From: JAXHTH01 sp034211115
Lineage (GTDB): Bacteria; Planctomycetota; Phycisphaerae; Phycisphaerales; SM1A02
Direction: 5' to 3'
Assembly: GCA_034211115.1 (NCBI GenBank)
Contig: JAXHTH010000111.1
Coordinates: forward strand, 1 to 7,358
DNA length: 7,358 nucleotides
In this document: one piece after another, positions 1 through 5,650 of the stretch
Layout: every line of letters begins with the position of its first letter
How positions within the stretch are numbered: position 1 is the stretch's first letter
Translations under genes and position numbers: made by a program
The notes under the pieces: generated by a model
What the model saw: only the letters and a program-made list of their open reading frames with translations
The model's database searches: none
Told to the model about the DNA's origin: nothing

Positions 1-1010
1 AGTTGGGTGAGAAACGCCGAGCCGGGCGAGAGATCGATCGCCGCCTCGCCCGCCCCGTCGGCCAGGCCGGTCAGATCCATCGTGCGGCGGCGATCCGAGA
101 AGAGACGGGAGAGCTGTTCGCCGATACCCGCCACCGCGCGCAGGCGGGCGATGCTCGAACCCTGGTTCGGCGTGCCGCACATGATGAGCCGATCGATCGC
201 GGGGCCGGCGTCGTCGCCTTCGCCGTCTCCGCCGTAGTACGCCGGGCGCGTGAGCACATCGCGCGTGACGAGCCCGCCCATCGAGTGGGCGACGACGTCC
301 ACGCGCCGCACGCCCAGCGCATGAAGTTCAAGCAGACTCTGCATGAGCAGATCGGCGGCATCGACGATCGGCCCGTCGTTGGGATATTCCAGGCGGGCCA
401 CGACATGGCCTTCCTTCCGCAGCGCCTCGATGACATCGTCCCACAGCCAGCCCGGATCATCCAGGCCGTGCACGAGCAGGACGATGCGCCGCGGCACCGT
501 CTCGCGCTCCTCCGCGTAACGGGCCGGCCTCAACGGTACATCGTGCGGCCTCGGGAAGAAGACGCCGTACGCCGGCTGCCGCTGGAGCACCAGCGCGCGG
601 ACGAGCCGGTCGAGGCGCGACTCGATCGCCGCGCGGCTCTCGTCCGTGGTTTCATCGTGCCCGGCATACTGGAGGCGCACCTTCAGCGCGTCATCCTCGA
701 CCGTCGCCGAAATGAGACCGTCGGTCCGCCGGCGGATCGATTCGAGCCTCGCCTTTCCCAGCGCGGAGTCGGCGTCGATCCTCCAGTCCAGGTCATCGAG
801 CTCCTCCGGCGGCTCGAGCTGGAGGGCGGCGTACGCGCCGCGCAGCATCGCGCGCACGTCCACCTTGCCCCCGTCGAGGGTGAGTTCGAGATACAGCGCC
901 GCCGGCGTCTCTTCGTCTGCGCGCCCAATCCATGCAATCGGCGCGCACAGGATCGCGAGCAGGACGGCGAACGTCAGGTTCCGGGGGCGCCGGGGGTTCC
1001 GGGGGCTCAT
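1..1010 (-). CDS. Exported alpha/beta-hydrolase, lipase/PGAP1-like esterase (3' end cut by window edge)
   Basis: The frame starts with ATG at 1010-1008 and stays open for 336 codons to the left edge, so the C-terminus is missing. Residues 1-31 look like a signal peptide: an Arg-rich start (MSPRNPRRPR), a hydrophobic core (LTFAVLLAILCAPIAWIG), then an acidic mature start. Cys22 lacks a proper lipobox. After an unrecognised domain of about 140 residues comes the hydrolase fold: LVHGL at 179-183 (oxyanion-hole strand) and VDVVAHSMGGLV with the nucleophile elbow AHSMGG at 241-246, Ser243 being the likely nucleophile. The Ala-first elbow resembles Bacillus LipA-type lipases. CGTPNQGS follows, a motif common in lipases and PGAP1-like esterases. 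The catalytic His, and perhaps Asp, would lie beyond the window. The gene begins 19 bases after the MCE gene with a strong Shine-Dalgarno, so it is probably in the same operon. Hydrolase fold and export are well supported; the lipid substrate is inferred. Confidence 0.85.
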   Translation of the reverse strand, partial: MSPRNPRRPRNLTFAVLLAILCAPIAWIGRADEETPAALYLELTLDGGKVDVRAMLRGAYAALQLEPPEELDDLDWRIDADSALGKARLESIRRRTDGLISATVEDDALKVRLQYAGHDETTDESRAAIESRLDRLVRALVLQRQPAYGVFFPRPHDVPLRPARYAEERETVPRRIVLLVHGLDDPGWLWDDVIEALRKEGHVVARLEYPNDGPIVDAADLLMQSLLELHALGVRRVDVVAHSMGGLVTRDVLTRPAYYGGDGEGDDAGPAIDRLIMCGTPNQGSSIARLRAVAGIGEQLSRLFSDRRRTMDLTGLADGAGEAAIDLSPGSAFLTQ

Positions 1011-1018
1011 CGCATCAT

Positions 1019-1027
1019 CTCCCCTCC
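1019..1027 (-). promoter_or_regulatory. Ribosome binding site of the lipase-like gene
   Basis: On the minus strand this reads GGAGGGGAG and ends 8 bases before the ATG at 1010. It lies wholly in the 19-base gap after the MCE gene stop and supports this ATG as the start. Confidence 0.6.
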
Positions 1028-1029
1028 GA

Positions 1030-2430
1030 TCACTGCGGACTATTCTCGAGCAGCACGCCGAACAACGCCTGCTGGGCCTGTTCGTATTTCCGGAAGCTCT
1101 CCTGCAGGTTTTCGCTGAGCAGCTCGAAGGCCTCGCGGTCCTCCATGAGCTCGTCGCCGTGCCGATCCATCACGCGTCGCATCGCGTCGGAGGCGGCCTT
1201 CAGATCGCCGGCCGCGACGGCGAACGACCGCGCCGCCTCGTAAAGCAGTTCGTGCTCCAGCTCCGTGGGCGAGGGACGATAGAGCACCTTCCACGGGCTT
1301 CGCCGAACCTCGATCATGGTCAGCTTGAGCTGCTGGGACGCGAGCCGGGCGTTGGCGAGCATCTCCCGCACGTTGGGCAGCTCCGCATCGAACTCGACCT
1401 GCACGTCCTCCATGATGGAGGCGAAGGTGTCGATGCCCTCCTGCCCCCGCTCGAGAAGCTGATGAACCTTGTCGATCGTTTCGTCCTCGACGCGCGCGGA
1501 AATCGCCTTCGCATCCTCGCTGAACCCCTGCATGTTGGCGACGAAGGTATCGACCCCCTCGCGGTTGTCCTCGATCATCCGGCGCGCATCGGCCATGATC
1601 ACATCGAGGTTCTCGGCGGCGCCGTTGACGTTGTCCATCACCTCGTCCACTGTCTCCCGCCATCGCGCATAATCCTCGCGGACCTGCGCCACCGTCGCGC
1701 TGGCATCCTCCATCGTCCGGTCGGCATTCTCGAGGATGGGGACAATGCGCGTGTCGTATTGCTCGGGCACGTCGCGCAAGAAGCCGCTGAAGTCCTTGAC
1801 GTTCTCGAGGATCTTGGTGGTGCGGTCGGCGTTGTCGGCGCCGACGAGTGAGCTGAGCATGCCGACGGCGACGGATCCCTCGATCGTCCCGCCGTGTTCG
1901 ATGAGAACGACTTCGGAGACCTGCGTTTCGGCTTCTTCGTCATCGCCGACCGCGTCGCCCGGGGCGTCTTCGCTCGCCGGCTCCGTCTCGCCGCTGTCGG
2001 CGGCGTCTTCGGACTCGTCCATCTCCCCGGCGTCATCGGGCATGCCGCCCACCGCGGTGATGTCCAGCCACGCGTCGGACCCGATGAGCGGCGCGGTCAC
2101 GAAGATCTTCGCGTTGGAGTAGAGCCGCACACGCTCATCGAGGGTGAAGTCGACGGCGATGGTCTTGAAGGGCGCCGTCTCGTCGAATACCGCCCGCACA
2201 TCGGTCACCTGCCCCATCGACATTCCGCCGACGCGGACGTCGGCCCCCTCCTTGAGATTGCTCACGCCCGCCCCCACCGGATAATTGACGGTGTATTCCC
2301 GGGCGGCCAGCGTGAACGTGCGCCACACGCCGGACAAGGTGATGATGATGACCAGCGCGAGGATGAGCGTCACGCTCACGAACACGCCGGTGCGGACGTC
2401 GTTTCGTCTCCGTTCAAGCGGGCTCGGCAT
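1030..2430 (-). CDS. mlaD: MlaD-family MCE-domain lipid transport protein with acidic insert and coiled-coil tail
   Basis: 466 residues. A short cytoplasmic N-terminus (MPSPLERRRNDVR) precedes one membrane anchor at about 15-37. The MCE domain follows: YTVNYPVGAGVSNLKEGADV at 46-65, then VRVGGMSMGQVTDV, and DITAVGG near 123-129. Its last part (IEHGGTIEGSVAVGML, 177-192) is split off by an acidic low-complexity stretch at 131-172. Residues about 200-370 are predicted helical or coiled coil and carry a repeat 40 residues apart (EGVDTFVANM at 291, EGIDTFASIM at 331). RRSPWKVLYRPS (376-387) starts a final helical part. MCE proteins form hexameric rings that bind lipids in the periplasm and work with an MlaE permease and MlaF ATPase. 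E. coli MlaD is only about 183 residues, so this is a long version. It follows the ATPase gene by 64 bases, in the order expected for an Mla locus. The family is secure; the transported lipid is unknown. Confidence 0.92.
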   Translation of the reverse strand: MPSPLERRRNDVRTGVFVSVTLILALVIIITLSGVWRTFTLAAREYTVNYPVGAGVSNLKEGADVRVGGMSMGQVTDVRAVFDETAPFKTIAVDFTLDERVRLYSNAKIFVTAPLIGSDAWLDITAVGGMPDDAGEMDESEDAADSGETEPASEDAPGDAVGDDEEAETQVSEVVLIEHGGTIEGSVAVGMLSSLVGADNADRTTKILENVKDFSGFLRDVPEQYDTRIVPILENADRTMEDASATVAQVREDYARWRETVDEVMDNVNGAAENLDVIMADARRMIEDNREGVDTFVANMQGFSEDAKAISARVEDETIDKVHQLLERGQEGIDTFASIMEDVQVEFDAELPNVREMLANARLASQQLKLTMIEVRRSPWKVLYRPSPTELEHELLYEAARSFAVAAGDLKAASDAMRRVMDRHGDELMEDREAFELLSENLQESFRKYEQAQQALFGVLLENSPQ

Positions 2431-2438
2431 GCGGCATA

Positions 2439-2443
2439 CTCCT
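2439..2443 (-). promoter_or_regulatory. Ribosome binding site of the MCE gene
   Basis: AGGAG on the minus strand, 8 bases before the ATG at 2430. It fixes the start with a short cytoplasmic N-terminus before the membrane anchor. Confidence 0.6.
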
Positions 2444-2494
2444 GAGAAGAATCCCTTCCGGCGGGGCCGGCCACCACGCGCCGCCCCCCTCAGC

Positions 2495-3391
2495 TCATTT
2501 CACCACCCGCGTCGACTCGACGGCGGGCGCCTCGCCGAACATCGGTTCGGCGGTCCCCAGCAGATCCTCGGCGTAGCTGGTTTCGGCCTTCCGCTTCGTG
2601 ATCGGCCCCTCCGGATCGCCCCGCAGGAACTGGCGGATGAGCTGATCCTCCTCGCTGAGTTCGCCCAGCCGGTCCGTGGGATGATCGCGCAGCCGCTCGT
2701 ACGCCTCCCGTTCGGCGACCATCAGCATCCGGCCCTTGTCGAGCATGGCCATCCGGTCGGCGATGGTGAACGCGGAGTCCATCTCGTGGGTGACCACCAC
2801 GCTGGTGACGCCGATCTTCTTCGTCAGGTCGATGATGAGCCGGTCGATCTCGGCGCTGGTGACGGGATCCAGACCCGCGGACGGCTCGTCGTAGAAGAGG
2901 ATCTTCGGATCGAGCGACAGGGCGCGGGCGAGGCCGGCCCGTTTCTTCATGCCGCCCGAGATCTGGGCGGGATACTTGTCTGCGTGCTCGCGCAAGCCGA
3001 CGAGTTCGAGCTTGATCTTGACCTGGATCTCGATGATGTTGCTCGCGAGGGTGGTGTGCTCCTGGAGGGGCAGGGCCACGTTCTCCGCCACCGTCATCGA
3101 GTTGAACAGCGCCCCGGACTGGAAGAGGATGCCGAACTTCTTGCGCACCTCGTTCAGCCCCTCCTCGTCCAGCTCGGAGATGTTCCGGCCGAAGATCTTC
3201 ACGTAGCCCTCATCGGGCAGCAGCGATCCGATCATGTGGCGGAGAATCGTGCTCTTGCCCGAGCCGGAGCCGCCCATGATGACCATCGTCTCCCCGGGGT
3301 AGATCCCGAGATTCACCCCGTCCAGCACCGTCTGCTCGCCGAAGCGCTTGATCAGGTTGCGGACTTCAATGATCGGTTCGTGTTCAGTCAT
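2495..3391 (-). CDS. mlaF: MlaF-family ABC transporter ATP-binding protein
   Basis: 298 residues with every expected ATPase motif: Walker A GGSGSGKST (40-48, Lys46), Q-loop FQSGALF (90-96), signature ISGGMKKRAGLARAL (144-158), Walker B ILFYDEP (164-170, catalytic Glu169), D-loop SAGLDP (171-176) and H-loop His202 in VTHEMDSA. The FQSGALFNSMTVAENVALPL stretch and the SGGMKKR signature are typical of the MlaF/Mkl/TGD3 group, which powers MCE lipid transport, rather than of general importers. E. coli MlaF has 269 residues; here about 35 extra residues (ITKRKAETSYAEDLLGTAEP and on) form a tail of unknown role. The ATG at 3391 overlaps the stop of the preceding gene (ATGACTGA) and has no clear Shine-Dalgarno, so translation probably depends on coupling. 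The MCE gene follows. No MlaE-type permease gene is adjacent. The family is secure. Confidence 0.95.
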   Translation of the reverse strand: MTEHEPIIEVRNLIKRFGEQTVLDGVNLGIYPGETMVIMGGSGSGKSTILRHMIGSLLPDEGYVKIFGRNISELDEEGLNEVRKKFGILFQSGALFNSMTVAENVALPLQEHTTLASNIIEIQVKIKLELVGLREHADKYPAQISGGMKKRAGLARALSLDPKILFYDEPSAGLDPVTSAEIDRLIIDLTKKIGVTSVVVTHEMDSAFTIADRMAMLDKGRMLMVAEREAYERLRDHPTDRLGELSEEDQLIRQFLRGDPEGPITKRKAETSYAEDLLGTAEPMFGEAPAVESTRVVK

Positions 3392-4088
3392 CGGTCGCAG
3401 TGGGCGTCGCGGCCCCCTCGGGATGCGGCTCGCCTTCCTCCCCCTCCAGGGCGGCTACAGGATAGGCGAAATCGCCGCCCTCCGCGTCGCGGATGACGAT
3501 CGAGTCGAACCGGAACACCGGCCGCCCCGTCGCCTCGTCGAAGCGGACGAAGACCGCCTCGGCCTCGACGAACCCGCGGTCGAACTCGAAGACGTAGGGG
3601 ATCCGCGGGCGGGCGGGATCGATCGCCGATTCCGGATCGATGGCGGCCCGATCCTGGCGGGAGGCGCGGAAGGCGCCGTAGCGTCGTCGCAGGGTGTCGA
3701 TGAAGGCCGCGGCCTCGGCGTCGGGGCGCTTCGCCGCCTCGCCCGTGAACTCGGCCTTGAAGCCCGAAATGTCGCCGGCAAACCCCTTCTCCAGCGCGGT
3801 CACCGGGCCGTAGCGCAGCGGGCGGAAGTTCCGCTGGTGGAGCCACAGCCCGCCGGCGGTCCAGACGATGGTCAGCACCGAGCCCAGGGCGATGCCGATG
3901 AGGGCCATTCTCCCCCCGCCCAGGGTGGGGCTGCGCCGGATCCGCACCAGTCCGGCCACGCCGAGGACGGGCCCGATCACGCACAGCGGCGGGCAGAGCG
4001 CCAGCGAGCAGAGCAGGGACGCGACGGCCCAGGGGCTCGTCCGCCGCCGCCGGGTCGGGCCGCCGACGCACGCACGGTCAGCCGCCAT
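3384..4088 (-). CDS. DUF4190-like membrane protein, paralog 3 of a tandem triplet
   Basis: 234 residues, function unknown. An Arg-rich N-terminus (GGPTRRRR) leads into a hydrophobic stretch at about 19-48 broken by CPP, a basic loop (RIRRSPTLGGGR, 49-60), and a second membrane helix at about 62-84. This is a DUF4190-like arrangement. The rest is soluble: GPVTALEKGFAGDISGFKAE (94-113), IDTLRRRYGAF (130-140), then a beta-rich end (PVFRFDSIVIRDAEGGDF, 190-207) and a Glu/Pro-rich tail. It aligns by eye with the preceding gene product: GPxxALExGFxGDxxGFKxEF and FxDxLRxRYGxx are shared. By the positive-inside rule the soluble domain may lie outside the cytoplasm, which is inference. The start overlaps the upstream stop by 11 bases and its own stop overlaps the ATPase start by 8, so the protein is probably made together with the MlaF homolog and may be its membrane partner. 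The membrane-protein call is solid; a role in lipid transport is only contextual. Confidence 0.85.
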   Translation of the reverse strand: MAADRACVGGPTRRRRTSPWAVASLLCSLALCPPLCVIGPVLGVAGLVRIRRSPTLGGGRMALIGIALGSVLTIVWTAGGLWLHQRNFRPLRYGPVTALEKGFAGDISGFKAEFTGEAAKRPDAEAAAFIDTLRRRYGAFRASRQDRAAIDPESAIDPARPRIPYVFEFDRGFVEAEAVFVRFDEATGRPVFRFDSIVIRDAEGGDFAYPVAALEGEEGEPHPEGAATPTATDD

Positions 4089-4806
4089 CGCCCGCCGCGT
4101 CTCCCGTCGTCTCCCCTTCGTCTTCGCCGGCCGGCTGCTCTCCGACCGCTTCCTCCGGCGGATAGATCAGAGTCCCCTGTTCCGAATCCAAGATCTCAAT
4201 GTACGTCCACTTCATGAGGATGGTGCCGGTGTTCTGATCGGCGAAGATCATTTCCGCCTCCGCGCTGACCGGTCCGCTCTCGAACTGAAGCACGTACGGG
4301 AAGACCTGTGACGGTTGCCCGGTCGAGGGCTGAGTCGATGCCGCCTGATCGAGCGCGCAGGACTGATACTCCCCGTAGCGGGAACGCAGGGCATCGACGA
4401 AGGCGATGACGGTGGCATCATCGGCGGTGGCGCCGGGGCCATGGAACTCGCTCTTGAATCCCCCGGCGTCGCCGTTAAAGCCCGCTTCGAGCGCGGCATC
4501 CGGGCCGCGCATGACCGGTCCGGCGAACCGGTCCCAGAAGGCGTAGATGCCCCAGACCTGGCCCGCGAACACGAGCGCACCGATCAGGATGCCGGCCACG
4601 GCCAGCCCCGTTCCCTTGCGTGCCGGATTCCCGCTCACCGTGATCGCGCCGATGAGCCCGAGAATGACCGCGATCGGGGCCAGAAGCAGGCCCAGACACG
4701 GAATGATCGCCACCAGGCTCATTACAAGCGCGGTGATCGCCAGCCCGCTGGTCTTCGGTCGCTCTTCCATCGTCTGTTGCTCGAACGGGCTCTGATACTG
4801 GCTCAT
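4078..4806 (-). CDS. DUF4190-like membrane protein, paralog 2 of a tandem triplet
   Basis: 242 residues, function unknown. A polar start (MSQYQSPFEQQTMEERPK) is followed by a DUF4190-like segment: a long hydrophobic hairpin at about 21-57 (GLAITALVMSLVAIIPCLGL and on), the linker SGNPARKGTG, and a second helix at about 68-90 (LAVAGILIGALVFAGQVWGI). The soluble part has GPDAALEAGFNGDAGGFKSE at 101-120, FVDALRSRYGEY at 136-147, and a C-terminal strand region near ILMKWTYIEILDSEQGTLIY (196-215), ending in a Gly/Glu/Asp-rich tail. It is the closest relative in the window of the next gene product. A good ribosome site (GAGGAG, 9 bases before ATG) supports the start. It lies 63 bases after paralog 1 and overlaps paralog 3 by 11 bases (ATGGCGGCTGA). 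The gene is certain; its job is not known. Confidence 0.87.
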   Translation of the reverse strand: MSQYQSPFEQQTMEERPKTSGLAITALVMSLVAIIPCLGLLLAPIAVILGLIGAITVSGNPARKGTGLAVAGILIGALVFAGQVWGIYAFWDRFAGPVMRGPDAALEAGFNGDAGGFKSEFHGPGATADDATVIAFVDALRSRYGEYQSCALDQAASTQPSTGQPSQVFPYVLQFESGPVSAEAEMIFADQNTGTILMKWTYIEILDSEQGTLIYPPEEAVGEQPAGEDEGETTGDAAGDGG

Positions 4807-4815
4807 GCTCGGCGT

Positions 4816-4821
4816 CTCCTC
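4816..4821 (-). promoter_or_regulatory. Ribosome binding site of DUF4190-like paralog 2
   Basis: GAGGAG on the minus strand, 9 bases before the ATG at 4806. It is among the best ribosome sites in the window, fitting a gene that opens a coupled block. Confidence 0.55.
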
Positions 4822-4838
4822 GTATGGTTGGTGCGGCC

Positions 4839-4868
4839 ATAGTAGAGATTGCGGGCCTGTTTGGCGAA
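4839..4868 (-). promoter_or_regulatory. Candidate weak sigma70-like promoter in the 63-base spacer before paralog 2
   Basis: The minus strand has TACTAT at 4844-4839 (4 of 6 match to TATAAT) with TTCGCC at 4868-4863 (3 of 6 to TTGACA) and an 18-base spacer. The spacer is less GC-rich than its surroundings. The match is weak and could arise by chance; if real, it would let genes 2-6 be transcribed without paralog 1. Confidence 0.2.
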
Positions 4869-4869
4869 C

Positions 4870-5571
4870 TCACGGCCCGGCCGGCGGCGTCGGAGCCTCC
4901 TCCTCCACGCCCAGCGTGAGATCGCCGCGCCCGCGATCCTCGATCATCAGCGACCTGAGCCGGAACACCGGCACCAGCTTCCCCGGCGGCACCTGCGCCT
5001 CGAACGACGCGGAGCCGAACGGCGACGCATCGGCGAAGTGGAACACCCCGCCCATCTCCACGATCGGCCGCAGAATCGACCCGTCCGGCGAGACCGAGAT
5101 CGCCATGAACCGGTCGAAAACGCCGTAGCGATCGATCGCGTCCGCCCTGAACTGCTCGATCTCCTCGATCGACGGCCGCCGGGGATCGGTGCCCGACCAG
5201 AGCTGCAGCGTCCGGGCCGGGTCGGCGCCGGCCGGCGGCCGCATGAGCTGCCCCACCGTGTCGATCATCATCGCCTCCTGCGCCTCCCGCTGCCGCTCGG
5301 CGACGTAATCGAGCAGGGCGGACCAGACGAAGGCGAGGCTGACGCCGACCACCACCGCCGCCAGCGCCAGGCCCCGGCCGGTCAGCCGGCCCTCGGCGAG
5401 GCGAATCCGGCGAAGGGCGAAGATGCCCAGCAGGGCCCCCAGCAGGCTCGTGAAGGGGCACAGCGGGATCACCGCGATGATCAGCCCCGCGACGGCCAGC
5501 TTGCTCACCGGCCCCTTGTCGCGGCCGTCTTCTCGCGGCCGATCCGGAGACTGGCAGGGATTGCCGCTCAC
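4870..5571 (-). CDS. DUF4190-like membrane protein, paralog 1 of a tandem triplet (GTG start)
   Basis: 233 residues from a GTG at 5571-5569. No ATG suits: the frame stays open further upstream but runs antisense to murD. GAGGA lies 10 bases before the GTG, and this start gives the same length and layout as the two paralogs. A polar N-terminus (about 22 residues) is followed by a hydrophobic stretch at about 24-53 (KLAVAGLIIAVIPLCPFTSL and on), the basic loop RRIRLAEGRLTGRG, and a second helix at about 68-88. The soluble part contains IEEIEQFRADAIDRYGVFDR (135-154) and a C-terminal beta region (KLVPVFRLRSLMIEDRGRGD, 198-217) that matches the PVFRFDSIVIRDAEGGDF region of paralog 3. It lacks the ALExGFxGD block shared by the other two and is the most diverged. 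It is the first gene of the operon seen here. A second GTG at Val22 is a less likely start. Function unknown. Confidence 0.82.
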   Translation of the reverse strand: MSGNPCQSPDRPREDGRDKGPVSKLAVAGLIIAVIPLCPFTSLLGALLGIFALRRIRLAEGRLTGRGLALAAVVVGVSLAFVWSALLDYVAERQREAQEAMMIDTVGQLMRPPAGADPARTLQLWSGTDPRRPSIEEIEQFRADAIDRYGVFDRFMAISVSPDGSILRPIVEMGGVFHFADASPFGSASFEAQVPPGKLVPVFRLRSLMIEDRGRGDLTLGVEEEAPTPPAGP

Positions 5572-5650
5572 GCGCTGACGATCCTCGCGACGGGTGCTCA
5601 GAGGCGGCCGCGCTCGACGCCCGGCCGGACGCACAGGATAGACTGAACCG
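5572..5650. promoter_or_regulatory. Divergent intergenic region between the DUF4190/Mla operon and murD
   Basis: These 79 bases separate a leftward GTG start from the rightward murD ATG and must hold, or lie next to, the promoters of both unless transcription begins inside the genes. A minus-strand GAGGA (5586-5582) serves the GTG gene, and a plus-strand AGGA (5635-5638) lies 12 bases before murD. I could not place convincing -35/-10 pairs on either strand. Confidence 0.35.

Noticed and set aside
3..1118. 371-codon plus-strand open frame
   Set aside because: It lies antisense to the lipase-like gene, whose frame carries a signal peptide and the LVHGL and AHSMGG motifs. The plus-strand translation is Arg/His-rich with no recognisable domain, as expected for the shadow of a GC-rich gene.
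2458..2470. Small GC hairpin (5-base stem, 3-base loop) between the ATPase and MCE genes
   Set aside because: The stem is short and no run of T follows on the minus strand, so it is not a credible terminator; such palindromes are frequent by chance at this GC content.
2285..3496. 403-codon plus-strand open frame
   Set aside because: Antisense to the MlaF-family ATPase, which has all its ABC motifs intact; no family features in the antisense product.
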